Under the pieces are notes generated by a model. It worked only from the letters and a program-made list of their open reading frames with translations. It was not told the origin of the DNA and did not search any database. 64,000 nt of DNA, taken from contig NC_056545.1 in assembly GCF_910596095.1 (NCBI RefSeq), positions 1,534,001 through 1,598,000 of the forward strand, in the 5' to 3' direction. Positions within the stretch are counted from its first letter, which is position 1. Each line of letters opens with the position of its first letter. Source of the stretch: Thunnus maccoyii. Its lineage: Eukaryota > Chordata > Actinopteri > Scombriformes > Scombridae. Position numbers and translations under genes: made by a program. Positions 21,356 through 33,472 of the stretch are shown here, piece by piece.

Positions 21356-23290
21356 CAGGCTCCACCCTCTACTGGACTCTATGGGTAATACTCTCGTCCA
21401 ATCACACATATTTTGAGAAAATATTCTGGCTGGGCGTGTAGCTGGTCAAGGCAGTTACAGTCTGGGTCTGTTGGTTGTTGCTGTGGATTTGGGAATCCAT
21501 TGTAGTGGGCTTAATGTTTAAATACAGTAGAATGGGTATTAGACTGAGATATATAAACAATCATCATAGACCTTGTCCCCATTGAAATTGCAAACAATAA
21601 AAAAGACAGAAAACTTTTAATCAAAATGTGTTCTGACCATAAATAATTATAGAAACAATATATATTCCTGTTGCAATACCTAGCCAAAGTTATGATTCTA
21701 ATGCACTATATTGAACACTTAACATTCCCTACAGTAGACCATAGAGAATTAGCTTAACATAAACTTTTAATTAACTTTTTGCACAAAACGAGGACTGTGG
21801 ATTTTGTCCCCCATCACTTATATTGGATCTTTTAATTACCAGCATAATGCCTGAATAAGCAGCTGAGTATCTGTTGTATCAGAGGGTTTGGTAGATTTAT
21901 TAGAGCACAGTCTGATATTGACCGGCCTCATGATGGGTCAAACATTTAATATTAATACTGGGATTTCATAGGAATGCTCCCCAAGTTTCCAAAATAACAA
22001 AATGAGGATTGTTTCTTTTAAAACGCCTTTGTGAGTTTATTGGTACAGTTTGTGATATTGTATGAATGTAACTATCTCAGGTTGAAGTCACAGATTAGGA
22101 TAAAAGATTAGATTGAACATGAAACTTCAGCCATGTAAATACTTGCATCTGACACTGTAAATGAGGTTTTATATTCAGTTTGAAAGGTCAAGTCACAAAT
22201 GCACAGTTGAATGCTGTTTTCAGTCAACATCATTAAAACAGTCACACTGATGTTGGCCTCTGTTCTCTAGAGCCAAGGTTTTTGCATTGAGGGGATTTTG
22301 AATATGTGATGAGCAATAGAGCATACATGGTTATTTTATGCTAAAAATATTTTCTAGTTGTTAATGGAGGAAATAAGTATTGAAACAGATCAAAAATAAC
22401 TGGTTCATCTTTGAGTGCTGCTGTGTGCCAAGCTCCAACAATGTGAACCAAAATCCAAATTCATCTCATTTGTTGAATGTTCCTTTGAAGTTTCAATTCA
22501 GCTCAGACATTGTTTTACAATGATTGACTTTTCACTTCACTCTCCCAATCATATAATAAGCATATGTATTATGATATGTTATAATTGTATGTATTAATCT
22601 GTCTATTGATGGAACAACTAATATCTGGGGTAAAAATGGAATTACCACCTTAAATGAACTTTATATAGACAATAAATCTACAATATTTAAACATTTCATT
22701 GAAAACCCCTCACTTGGATTTCTTTAAAGATCTCCTCCAGATGTGTATTAATTATAGAAAAATCATTTGCTTTGAGTTATATTTGTGTCTGATGTGTTTT
22801 CCTCAAAAAAGTGCAAATGCTTTGTTAAACGTCCTTAAAATCAGAATCAGAAACAGGTTTATTGCCAATTTATTGACGTTACCTTGGTGTTGTTGTTCAT
22901 AACAATCAAAGTTAAAAGGTAAGATAAAAATCAATACCCATACAATGTATGAGAAAAACACAACTACCATAAAAGACAGGTGATATAAATATATACATAA
23001 AATTAACAATTAAAATATAGTAAATATATACAGTACATATATATAAACTGACATCTACTCCTTCTCTCTATTGAATATGAATATGCAAATATTTTGAGGT
23101 TCAAAAGTTTTCCTTCTGGACACCAGATGTCTCCACCTTCACTGTAAAGTCCATTCTCAGTGTTTGTGCACTGCAGGCTTCAAGTTTCCACATCACACTT
23201 GTGTAAACTGCATATTGGACCATGACTGGCTCCAAACTAGTTGTGGTGTCATAAATCATGCTTGTAATAATACACTTTAAAAAACTTATA
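21356..23290. repeat. Intergenic segment (unit 4), no gene
   Basis: Up to about 21930 it resembles units 2, 5 and 8. From there to the receptor flank it is the near-identical twin of 17130-18490. The switch near 21930 is a clear recombination boundary. Confidence 0.7.
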
Positions 23291-23671
23291 TTTATTCATA
23301 CTCAGAGCACAGAGAAACTTTCAGCAGATGAATGTGAAAACAAACTGCACATACATCATTCTTCACATCAACATCCAAGTGAAGGAATAAGAAGAACACA
23401 TTTTTGAGTGGAGGGGGACTTTAAGTTTTTGCCACAGTGTTGGGACTTTGTTGATGTAGAGTGAAGTGTTTGAATACATTAAAATATCTACAAATATTGA
23501 AATCACTTCTGCATATTGCATTTGCCAACAATTAAAAAACAATGAACTCAAATACAGTATGTGCAGAGTATAGATAATTCAGGAAGGATATAAAGTACTG
23601 TTGCAATACTACATTATTTTATTCTGTATTTTAATTTTAAAGACATTAAAGACATTCATATTTCTTTCAAA

Positions 23672-23674
<3 letters not shown>

Positions 23675-23706
<32 letters not shown>
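23675..23706. repeat. (AT)n microsatellite
   Basis: About sixteen AT units about 35 bases beyond the OR5 stop codon, longer than the matching tract at 18871-18888 beside OR4. Confidence 0.9.
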
Positions 23707-23708
<2 letters not shown>

Positions 23709-23741
23709 TAAAATAAGAAAAAATGCTTGAATTACTCAATG

Positions 23742-24704
23742 TCATGTAGGTTGAGACCCCAGCCTTGGCAGTTTCAATCGACAGCATAGATGGTAAATGA
23801 GGATGGGTCTGATGATCTGGTCTCTGATGCCATAGATTAGAGCACTCAGACATCTTGGGAGCAGGATTATACATACATAAATAATACTATGGATGCGCAA
23901 ATGTGTTACTCTGTCTAGGAATTTTGACATGGCAATAACCAATGGGTCATGTACAGTTGAGGAAAGACTGAGGCCCAGCTGCACCAGGTGCAGCAGCAGT
24001 GTGTTACGAGCTTTATGGGCTGAAGCTTTGTCTGTGGAGGCTGACCTGGCTGCTATCACCACACCAATATAGGAACAAGTTACTGTCACACCAGCTAATG
24101 CAAACAGAAAACAAGTGAAGGCTTTGTTATAATAATCAGACATTGGGCCAAGAAACATGGCTATGTCAGAGCAAAAGTCTTTCATCTGCAGGCTCTCCAG
24201 GTCTTCAAATGGAAAATCTAACAGCAAAAGAACTCGAATGAGAACATTTAGTGAACTGAACGCCCAAACTACAACAATAGCCACATCTGTGTTTCTGATG
24301 GTGATGATGGTAGCGTGCCTCAGTGGGTAGCACACAGCTACATATCTCTCCAGAGACATCAACACCAGTGTGAGAGGAGACACTTCATTTGTGAGATCAG
24401 CGAGCATGGCGAGAACACCACATACAGGATAGGTCAGCCATATTCTACAAGCAGACAGTAGATACAGTAACTGGCTTAGTGCCATCTGCACAGTGTCTGC
24501 AAAAAGTAGGTTATACAGAAGAATATAACGGGAGGTCTCCCTAAACACAGACTTACTCCTCAAGGTGAAAAGCATGATCCCATTAATGAAGAGAAACACA
24601 CAGCATGCCACTGTAATTGGAGCAGAAGACAACACCATTTCCAGTAGTCCTCGGTACTGCAGTCCAACAGTGATGTTGGTCTGAGATGGAGTTGCATTTG
24701 ACAT
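23742..24704 (-). CDS. Olfactory receptor, OR131-2-like (OR5)
   Basis: Intact 320-residue receptor, sister to OR4. The N-terminus MSNATPSQTNIT adds a second glycosylation sequon (N3-A-T) to the usual N10 one. This N-terminus and QYRGLLE are shared with OR7, OR8 and OR9, not with OR4. ECL2 has EDLES and SDYYNK, and TM6 ends DPLVIAMS. The splice acceptor candidate before the ATG reads CACGGGGG rather than CACAGGGG, so that AG is lost here. The upstream GGGTAAAACCCTTCAG remains as an alternative. Overall an intact gene in a well-kept unit. Confidence 0.9.
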   Translation of the reverse strand: MSNATPSQTNITVGLQYRGLLEMVLSSAPITVACCVFLFINGIMLFTLRSKSVFRETSRYILLYNLLFADTVQMALSQLLYLLSACRIWLTYPVCGVLAMLADLTNEVSPLTLVLMSLERYVAVCYPLRHATIITIRNTDVAIVVVWAFSSLNVLIRVLLLLDFPFEDLESLQMKDFCSDIAMFLGPMSDYYNKAFTCFLFALAGVTVTCSYIGVVIAARSASTDKASAHKARNTLLLHLVQLGLSLSSTVHDPLVIAMSKFLDRVTHLRIHSIIYVCIILLPRCLSALIYGIRDQIIRPILIYHLCCRLKLPRLGSQPT

Positions 24705-24946
24705 ATTAGAGAGACATTTATCGGACCCCCGTGAAAATGAGATAATATATCTGAAGGGTTTTACCCTGTTATACGGTAAATTTGACTAACTGGAAAACAC
24801 ATTTAAGATCTCAAAAAAAAAAACATTAAAATTTCAATGCAATTATGACACAAAAGCACAATTAAACAGTTTTACCCTTAGAACAGTAAAAACCCATCAT
24901 CTTTGCAGATGTCTGTTGAGTTCACATGTAAAAAAGAAAATAACCC

Positions 24947-25049
24947 ACATACATTCCCTGTGCCGACAGTTAGCAGGTTAGAAGCCGTGCTTGAGTCCAT
25001 GTGGGGGGAACTGATCTGCAGGGTTTGCCTGACCTTAAATGCATTTTAA
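24947..25049 (-). promoter_or_regulatory. Predicted core promoter and first exon of OR5
   Basis: TTAAAAT at 25043-25049 and donor-like GTATGTGG with its GT at 24952-24951, in the short-exon form shared with units 4 and 9. Confidence 0.5.
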
Positions 25050-25489
25050 GATCTCAATCCTCACACCCACTTCATGTGATACCATGACATGTAAGTATGG
25101 TAACTAGATCACTAATGTTAAACAGTGATGGATGATGTAATCCCTTTACAATTCTTACTCAATACTCTAGTTCATGTCATTGAATATTCTGTTGCCTGGA
25201 GATTCAGTACAGAAGCTCGGTCCAGCCCACACTAAGGTGGATAATCAGTCTGCTCCTGACAGAAAGTCCAGCATTCTAATAAAAATAGGCTATTTTGAAG
25301 TGGCTGGTCCAGCAGATAACTGTGTACATTCTAGAGTCTGTCCTGCTGTCCACATACCCTGCCGGCCTGACTGCAAGATACAAAGCTGTAACTCTAAGTA
25401 ACAACGACTCTCTTCTAATGCAACTGCTGTTATGGTTGTTGGAAATTATTTAGGATGCCAGTATACTTTTTCTTAGCCTTGCATCACCA

Positions 25490-26165
25490 AAATAGACAAG
25501 GCAAGTTTATTTAGCAACAAGGCAAGGTGAGACAATGTGGAAAAGGAACACACAATATAAGGACACTTAAATACAATCAAAAACAGTCATTAAAGACCTG
25601 CAGTTTTCTGGGAGTTTGTTCAGATATGTGGAGCATAGATGCCCTAGACGACCTGAGAGGTCTGGATGGTTCACAACATAACAGCAGACCAAAAGCGTAT
25701 TTTGGCCCTAAACCATTCAGTGCTTTATAAAACAACAGCAGTATTTTAAAATCAATTCCTTGACAGACAGGAAGTCAGTGTAAAGATCGGAGAACTGGAG
25801 TTATATGATCCACTGTCTTGGTCTTAGTGAGGACTCGAGCAGCAGCGTTCTGAATCAGCTGCAGCTGTCTGATCGATATTTTTAGGGAGACCTGTGAAGA
25901 CGGTGTTACACTAGTCAAGTCTACTGGAGATAAATTCATGGACAAGTTTTTCCAATTCCTGTTGAGACATAAGTCTTTTAATCCTTGATACATTCTTCAG
26001 CTGACTTTGTAATTGTCTTAATGTGGCTGTTGAAATTCAGGTCTGAGTCCATGATTACACCAAGATTTGTGGCTTAGTTTGTGGTTTTTAACATTATCGA
26101 TTGAAGCTGAGTGCTGACTTTTAATTCCTCTTCTTTGGCTCCAAAAACAGTTACTTTGGTTCTAT
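25490..26165 (-). mobile_element. CR1/L2-type LINE fragment, antisense (unit 5)
   Basis: Same fragment as in units 2, 4 and 8; 25775-25993 on the minus strand carries the conserved VDHITPVLRSLH end. Decayed. Confidence 0.75.
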
Positions 26166-27335
26166 CTCACGCAGGCTCCACCCTCTACTGGACTCTATGG
26201 GTAATACTCTCGTCCAATCACACATATTTTGAGAAAATATTCTGGCTGGGCGTGTAGCTGGTCAAGGCAGTTACAGTCTGGGTCTGTTGGTTGTTGCTGT
26301 GGATTTGGGAATCCATTGTAGTGGGCTTAATGTTCAAATACAGTAAAATGGGTATTAGATTGAGATATATAAACAATCATCATAGACCTTGTCCCCATTG
26401 AAATTGCAAACAATAAAAAAGACAGAAAACTTTTAATCAAAATGTGTTCTGACCATAAATAATTATAGAAAAAATATGTATTCCTGTTGCAATACCTAGC
26501 CAAAGTTATGATTCTAATGCACTATATTGAACACTTAACATTCCCTACAGTAGACCATAGAGAATTAGCTTAACATAAACTTTTAATTAACTTTTTGCAC
26601 AAAACGAGGACTGTGGATTTTGTCCCCCATCACTTATATTGGATCTTTTAATTACCAGCATAATGCCTGAATAAGCAGCTGAGTATCTGTTGTATCAGAG
26701 GGTGTGGTAGATTTATTAGAGCACAGTCTGATATTGACCGGCCTAATGATGGGTCAAACATTTAATATTAATACTGGGATTTCATAGGAATGCTCCCCAA
26801 GTTTCCAAAATAACAAAATAAGGATTGTTTTTTGTAAAATGCCTTCATGAGTTTGTTGGTACAGTTTGTGATATTGTATGAATGTAACTATCTCAGGTTG
26901 AAGTCACAGATTAGGATAAAAGATTAGATTGAACATGAGACTTAAGTCATGTAAATATTTGCATCTGACACTGTAAATGAGGTTTTATATTCAGTTTGCA
27001 AGGTCAAGTTACAAATGTAAAGCTGAATGCTGTTTTCAGTCAACATCATTAAAACAGTCACACTGACTGTTGGCCTCTGTTCTGTAGAGCAAAGGTTTTT
27101 TGCATTGTAGGGATTTTGAAGATTTGATGAGTGGTAGAGCAGTTATGGTTTTTTTATGTTTTATGTTTATGTTTCTTTTAAAAATATTTTCTGCTTGTTA
27201 ATGGAGGACATTAGTATTGATACTGATCAAAAATCATCTTTGAGTGCTGCTGTGTACCAAGCTCCAACAAAGTGAACCAAAATCCAAATTCATCTCATTT
27301 GTTTAATGTTCCTTTAAAATTTAGATTCACCTTTT
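26166..27335. repeat. Conserved intergenic segment (unit 5), no gene
   Basis: It matches unit 8 (43126-44280) over its whole length, including the stretch just before the LINE tail. No gene is visible. Confidence 0.65.
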
Positions 27336-27434
27336 CAATTCAATTCAATTCAATTCAATTCAATTCAATTCAATTCAATTCAATTCAATTCAATTCAATT
27401 CAATTCAATTCAATTCAATTCAATTCAATTCAAT
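27336..27434 (+). repeat. (CAATT)n microsatellite at the LINE 3' tail
   Basis: Nineteen CAATT units plus a partial one. It sits at the 3' end of the minus-strand L2 element. The twin in unit 8 (44282-44330) has about nine units, so the tract has changed length since duplication. Confidence 0.9.
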
Positions 27435-29960
27435 CTTATTTATAGAGACCCAACATTCCCCAATGAGCAGCACATAGCAACAGCGGCAAGGAAAATCTCC
27501 TCTTTGACAGAAAGAAAGCTCAAGCAGAACCAGGCTCTAGGTGGATGGCCATCTGCCTTGACCGGTTGGGTTGAGAGAGAAACAGGGAAGGGGAGAGAGA
27601 CACAGAGGTGCACAGCAACAACAATAATAACAATAACAATGATAATAATAATAGAGATATTACTGATAATAATAATAGCAATAATAGCAGGAAGAAGTGT
27701 CAAGGCAATACACGCACAGGACCATGCCACCATCCCTGCAGCCATGGCCCCCAATGTCCACAACCCAGACTCTAGATTTTCCTGTGAGAAGAGAAAGCCC
27801 AAAAACTCCAGGGAAGAAGCCGAGTCAGTAATATGCATTAATAGTACATGGATGTGTACAGATGGAAATGAGGAGGAGGAGAGAGGAGTTCAGCACATCA
27901 TTTGAAGTCATCCGGCAGTCTATGCCTATAGCAGCATAACTAGGAGCTGATCCAAGGCGAGCCTGCCTAGCCCTAACTATAAGCTTTATCAAAAAGGAAA
28001 GTTTTAAGCCTACTCTTAAACATAGAGAGGGTGTCTGCACCCCGGACCGAATCTGGAAGATGGTTCTAAAGGAGAGGAGCCTGATAGCTGAAGGCTCTGC
28101 CTGTCATTCTACTTTTGGAGACTGTAGGAACCACAAGTAAGCTGCATTCTGAGAGTGCAGTGTACTAGTAGGATAATAGGGTACTATGAGCTCTTTAAGA
28201 TATGATGGTGCCTGATCATTAAGGGCTTTGTAGGTGAGGAGAAGGATTTTAAATTCTATTCTGAATTTTACAGGAAGCCAATGCAGCAAAGCGAAAATGG
28301 GAGAAATGTGATCTCTTTTTCTAGTTTTAGTCAGTACACATGTAGCTGCATTCTGGAACAGCTGGAGAGTCTGATAATGAGGAATTGCATTATCCAGCCT
28401 AGAAGTAACAAATACGTGGACTAGTTTTTCTACATCTTTTTGAGATGGGATGTGCCTGATTTTTGCAATATTAGGTAAGTGAAAAAAGGCAGTCTTGACA
28501 TTTGTTTTATGGGGGAGATAAAGGACATATCCTGATCAAAGATAACTCCCAGATTCCTTACGGTGGAGCTGGAGGCCAGGGTAATCTAGAACAGCTATAT
28601 CATTAGATAATGTGTTTCTAAAGTGTTTAGGGCCAAGCACAAGAACTTCAGTTTTGTCTGAGTTTAATAGTAGAAAATTGCAGGTCATCCAGGTCTTTAT
28701 GTCCTTAAGGCATGCTTAGAGTTTCTTTAACTGATTGGTTTCATCTGGCTTCATTAATAAATATAACTGAGTATCATCTGCATAGCAATGAAACTTTATG
28801 GAGTGTTTCCGAATAATATTACCTAAAGGAAGCATATATAAGGTGAATAGCATTGATCCAAGCGCAAAACCTTGTGGAACTCTGTGTCTAACTTTTGCAT
28901 ACATGGAGGATTCATTATTAACGAGTATAAACTGAAATTGATCTGATAAACAGGATTTAAACCAGCTTAATGCAGTTCCTCTAATGCCAATTAAATGTTC
29001 CAGTCTCTGTAATTGGATGTGATGGTCAATGGTGTCACATGCGGCACTCAGATCTAACAAGACAGGTACAGAGAGAAGTCCTTTGTCCAATGCAGTTAGG
29101 AGATCATTTGGGACTTTCACCAGTGCTGTCTCTGTGCTATGATGCGCTGTAAATCCTGGCTGAAAATCCTCAAATAGACCATTGTTATGTAGAAAATCAC
29201 ACAACTGATTGGCGACTTCTTTTTCACGGATCTTAAAGAGAAAGGGAAGGTTAGATATAGGTCTATGGTTGGCTAAAATGCCTGAATCAAGAGTAGGCTT
29301 CTTAAGAGGAGGTTTAAATACAGCTACTTTAAGGGACTGTGGTACATAGCCTGTCACTAAAGACATATTCATCATATCTAGTAAAGAAGTGCTAACTAAG
29401 GGTAAGACTTCCTTAAGTAGCCTAGTTGGGATGGGGTCTAAGAGACAGGTTGATGGTTTAGATGAAGAAATCATTGAAGTTAGTTCAGGAAATTCAATTT
29501 GAGAAAAACGGTAAATATATAACAGGTTTTACTGCTGTTTCTAAGGTTCCTGTGTTTAGGGATAAATCGGTGCCTGTTGAGGGGAGGAGGTGATGAATTG
29601 AGAGCTATAGGATTACATGGATCAATAGAGTTATGACTCTTTGTCAGTGTAGGGTAAGACTGCATTTGTCAAAGGCAGACAGAACAAGCCTCAAACAACA
29701 GACCAGCTCTTTCTTCAATGCCTCAGAAATGCTGGCCAATAATATATAACTGAGAGTCCCAAACTCCTCACTGACCAGACCATCTAAACAACCCCCTGCA
29801 AACCGGAAGGAATCAGATGCGGAACCTCTATCTCGTACATGGTCACCAAATCAGACCAATAACCCAAACCACCTTTGATCCTTCAAGCTACAAGAGCCAG
29901 CAAGATGGGAAGACCAATTCACACCCTAGTGTGAATTGATAGTATCATTTGCATAAATGA
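27336..29960 (-). mobile_element. L2-clade LINE, decayed, with reverse transcriptase (unit 5)
   Basis: Minus-strand element with its 3' tail at the CAATT repeat. The 252-residue frame at 28716-29474 is a reverse transcriptase palm/fingers region. It shows [14 protein letters not shown] at 69-82, the first catalytic Asp in [12 protein letters not shown] (D141), VPQG at 199-202 and the catalytic YADD at 231-234. The C-terminal thumb piece ([20 protein letters not shown]) is in a separate frame at 28104-28289, and stops lie between, so it is not active. 27440-28100 is 3' UTR with a CAGAACCAGGCTCTAGGTGG stretch repeated elsewhere in the window. 5' truncated: no ORF1 or endonuclease seen. Twin at 44282-46975. 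Confidence 0.8.
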
Positions 29961-31231
29961 CTTCCACCATTGGCTATCATAACTCACGTCTCAGAGTCAG
30001 TCACACACAGAGACGAGCTGGCATCAACTTTAATCCCACTGTGGATTTTGACTTTCAGGACTTGAATGACCAACCCAAGAACTGATCACTGGGCAAACCA
30101 ACATAAGGCACAAGACATGCTGCACAATATGCCACGACACTCACAGACATTTACTACAACACACACACACACACAATCAAATGGCATGGACCCCTGCTGT
30201 TTGCAGTCAGATCAAAGTGAACAAAGGACTGTAAAACCCATGGACTTACAAATGTAGTTTTAGATTTTGTCTAAGGATAATTAATATCTTATGTTAGTAT
30301 GTGTGTATATCACAATTTGTGTTGTTATGTACTTTGGTTAGATTTTTATTCCATGCCTTAATGCCAAGAAATTTACCACTAACATAATCCCCTCATCCAT
30401 GATAATACTATCATGTTTAGTACCGTTCTGCTTGTTTCACTTTCAGAACACTAAAGCTACTATCAAAAATGCAAAATTAGGAATCATGCAATTGTTAAAT
30501 TGTAAATACTTTGATTAAAAGAATAACCACATTCAGAAATTGTACCCGCCTGTTCGTGAACAGGAGGGGACTGACTTTGCTCCCCAAGAACTCTGCAACC
30601 CCTGGGATTCGCCAGGATGCACCTTCTGGGTGGGCAGACCAAAACTTTAAAACAGTGTCTTATCTGAGACTCTATGCTACTTTCTGTCAATAACCTAGAG
30701 TCATGAGTTGAGGATCAAGCCTAGGAGAGCATGAACCAGGAGCTCTCTTCCAATGGGAACTTTTCAACTCCGGACTGGCCGACTTACTCATCATTACAAG
30801 ATCCAGACTCCAGCTCCTCACCCCAGCACATCGGACTCCATTCTCTACAAGAAGCCACCCCAGGGAGCAAGCAGGTATTCATACAAAACCTTCATCAACT
30901 TGCTTAAACCCTGGTGCTTTCATAATTTGTAACTTAAATTGGCAAGCTGTTGTACCGTTGATTTGACTCACTGTCATCTCATCTGTTTGTTAGGTCTCTC
31001 ATACCAGCTGCACAATAGATAACTCTGCATCATGCATTTCAATCATTCACTAGCCATAGCCTTGTGTACCAGTTTCCCTTTCCCTCTTGTGTCTTTTCTG
31101 TAAAATGTTGTAGTGTTTAGTACTTGTAGCTGTAGTATTAGTAATAAATGTGTATGTAATTAAAGTGAACTTATTTGTGGTTTATTGTGCTTGCATCTCA
31201 GTCACTTAACCTTAAAAGACCTATACCCTTG
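29961..31231. other. Unassigned insertion-like stretch between L2 and hAT remnants
   Basis: About 1.3 kb that is absent from the matching place in unit 8 (where other LINE pieces lie). It has a short CA microsatellite (about 30161-30174). I recognise no protein and found no repeated ends. It could be further LINE 5' sequence or another old insertion. The small open frames here have no support. Confidence 0.4.
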
Positions 31232-32697
31232 CAAAATCATAATTAAGATTTATAACAATCATAATTCTAATTGACTTGGATACAGTATTTGTATCCAACC
31301 TTAAGAAGCAAGTGTGGGAAAACCTGTCCAAGCGGCACCAGGTAAATGACTGAGGCTATAATGAAATGAATGAAGACACATGAAATAATTCTATTCCTGT
31401 GACTTCATTGTACATTTAAAGAATATTTATGTTTTACAGAGTGATGACATCAGGAACTTCCTTGAAGTGGCCACTGCACTAGACCAACGCTTCAAACAAA
31501 AGATGGACAACTGTGCTACTGTCTGGGACCAGATCAAGGGGAAGTTACTGGCCGGAAAGCTGACTGACTCTGAGCAGGTGAAATGTCATTCATTCACAAA
31601 TATATACTGTCTCCCCCTCCGTCATTAAAATGTTTGATCTAAAGAGAGTGAGGAATGTGAGTAAATGGTAGCTGGAATAATATTTGATATGTTTTTAATT
31701 TTAATCATGATCATGCCTTTAATGGATGTTTTTACTTTTTTACTGATAAGCCTGTTCTTTATTAATTTAGCAACCACCTCCCTGCAAAAGACCTAAAATG
31801 TCTCAGCTGGAGGAGCTTTATGCCGATGAGAATACACAAAAGATGACGTCCCAGCAGAGGTCCATGTCCATCCAGGACCAGGCAGAGAAGGAGATGCAAA
31901 TCTATCAGGATATACCATCAATTGTTACATCTGATAACCCTGCTACCTGGTGGTGGAACCTGTGAATGATGTATCGTTTACCGTCAGACATGGCCTTTTC
32001 ATATTTGTGTGTCCAGGCCTACTACACACCCAGTGAACAGGTTTTCCCCACTGCGGGAGACACAGTCTGTGCCGAGAGCTTGTGCATACTGCCTGAGAAG
32101 GCAGACATGATTATTTTTCTGAACAAGAATTGTTTTTAATTTTGGAAGTTTTTACACCTTCTAGCCTGGACCAGGGTTTGAGTTTTTTATATTTGTTATT
32201 TGGCTTCGTTGCAATTTGTTATTTTGGTTTGGTTGTAAGAAAAGTGCACTGCTACTTCTCTCTCATCAACACCTACATGGACTGCAACTCCCTAAACTGT
32301 AAATTAATTGGTTTTTAGACTGTTGCCAACTTGCCATGTTGTCATTTCATCTGGTTTCAGTGTTACAGTTACACTACAGTGAATAAAAAAAAAAATTGAA
32401 TGAAAATATCACTAAATCACATGTCTTTTAAGAACACCAAACTGTAAATACACTAAACTGTATCAAATTCATTTACATGTTCCATAAACTATATGAAGTC
32501 AATTATGAATATGAATATGACTTGTATAAAGTTTTTTCAAAATAAAAGTTTTTTTCTGTGAAATAAGCATGTGGCCTGTTTGACCCTGCCTCTCAAATAA
32601 TCGGTTTTGAGAATCATTAAGAACTAGAATTGATGAGCAGAATCAGAATCAGAATCGGTATCAGAATCATTAAAATCCAAACGATACCCAACCCTAC
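31232..32697 (+). mobile_element. hAT (ZBED-like) transposase remnant with intron-like gaps (after OR5)
   Basis: Three coding blocks are seen. One ends KKQVWENLSKRHQ at 31341 before a GTAAAT donor. The second, 31440-31577 (DDIRNFLEVATALDQRFKQ), lies between a TTTTACAG acceptor and a GTGAAA donor. The third, 31771-32139, is the hAT C-terminal dimerisation region (YYTPSEQVFPTAGD, then IIFLNKN). In families of this kind the usual motif is SERVFSTAG. A stop codon follows TWWWNL inside the third block, so it is dead. The right end reads AAACGATACCCAACCCT (about 32680-32696), typical of hAT ends in fish. The left end and most of the protein are missing. Twin at 48486-49912. Confidence 0.7.
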
Positions 32698-32738
32698 TTA
32701 CTGCAGCATATCAGCACAAATATAGTAAATATATACAG

Positions 32739-32772
<34 letters not shown>

Positions 32773-33472
32773 CATCTACTCCTTCTCTCTATTGAATATG
32801 AATATGCAAATATTTTGAATTTCAAAAGCTTTCCTACTGGACACAAGATGTCTCCTCCGTCACTGTAAAGTCCATTCTCAGTGTTTGTGCACTGCAGGCT
32901 TCAAGTTTCCACATCACACTTGTATAAATTGCATATTGGACCATGACTGGCTCCAAACTAGTTGTGGTGTCATAAATCATGCTTGTAATAATGCACTTTA
33001 ATGACTCTGAAATTATATTTATTTATACTCAGAGCACAGAGCACAGAGAAACTTTCAGCAGATGAATGTGAAAACAAACTGCACATACATCATTCTTCAC
33101 ATCAACATCCAAGTGAAGGAATAAGAGGAACACATTTTTGAGTGAAGGGGGACTTTAAGTTTTGCAACAGTGTTGGAACTCTGTTGATGTAGAGTGAGGT
33201 GTTTGAAAACATTAAAATATATACAAATATTAAAATCACTTCCGCATATTGCATTTGCCAACAATTAAAAAACAATGTGCAGAGTATAGATAATTCAGGA
33301 AGGATATAAAGTACTGTTGCAATACTACATTATTTTATTCTGTGTTTAAATTTTAAAGACATTAAAGACATTCATATTTCTTTCAAATTAATATATATCT
33401 CTTTAAATAAGAAAAAAATGCTTGAATAATTCAATGTCATGTAGGTTGAGACCCCAGCCTTGGCAGTTTCAA
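32698..33472. repeat. Intergenic remnant and 3' flank of OR6
   Basis: After the hAT end comes a TA microsatellite (about 32739-32766), then the usual receptor 3' flank. No gene. Confidence 0.6.

Noticed and set aside
27440-27905. 132-133 codon frames on both strands in the L2 3' UTR (also 44414-44825, 47513-47878 and 58895-59203)
   Set aside because: They come from low-complexity repeats (AATAAC, polyI and polyN stretches) in a LINE 3' UTR, and differ between copies without constraint.
30261-31231. Possible solo LTR before the hAT remnant
   Set aside because: An AATAAA and TG-rich text suggested it, but I could not find matching ends or a second copy, so I left it unassigned.
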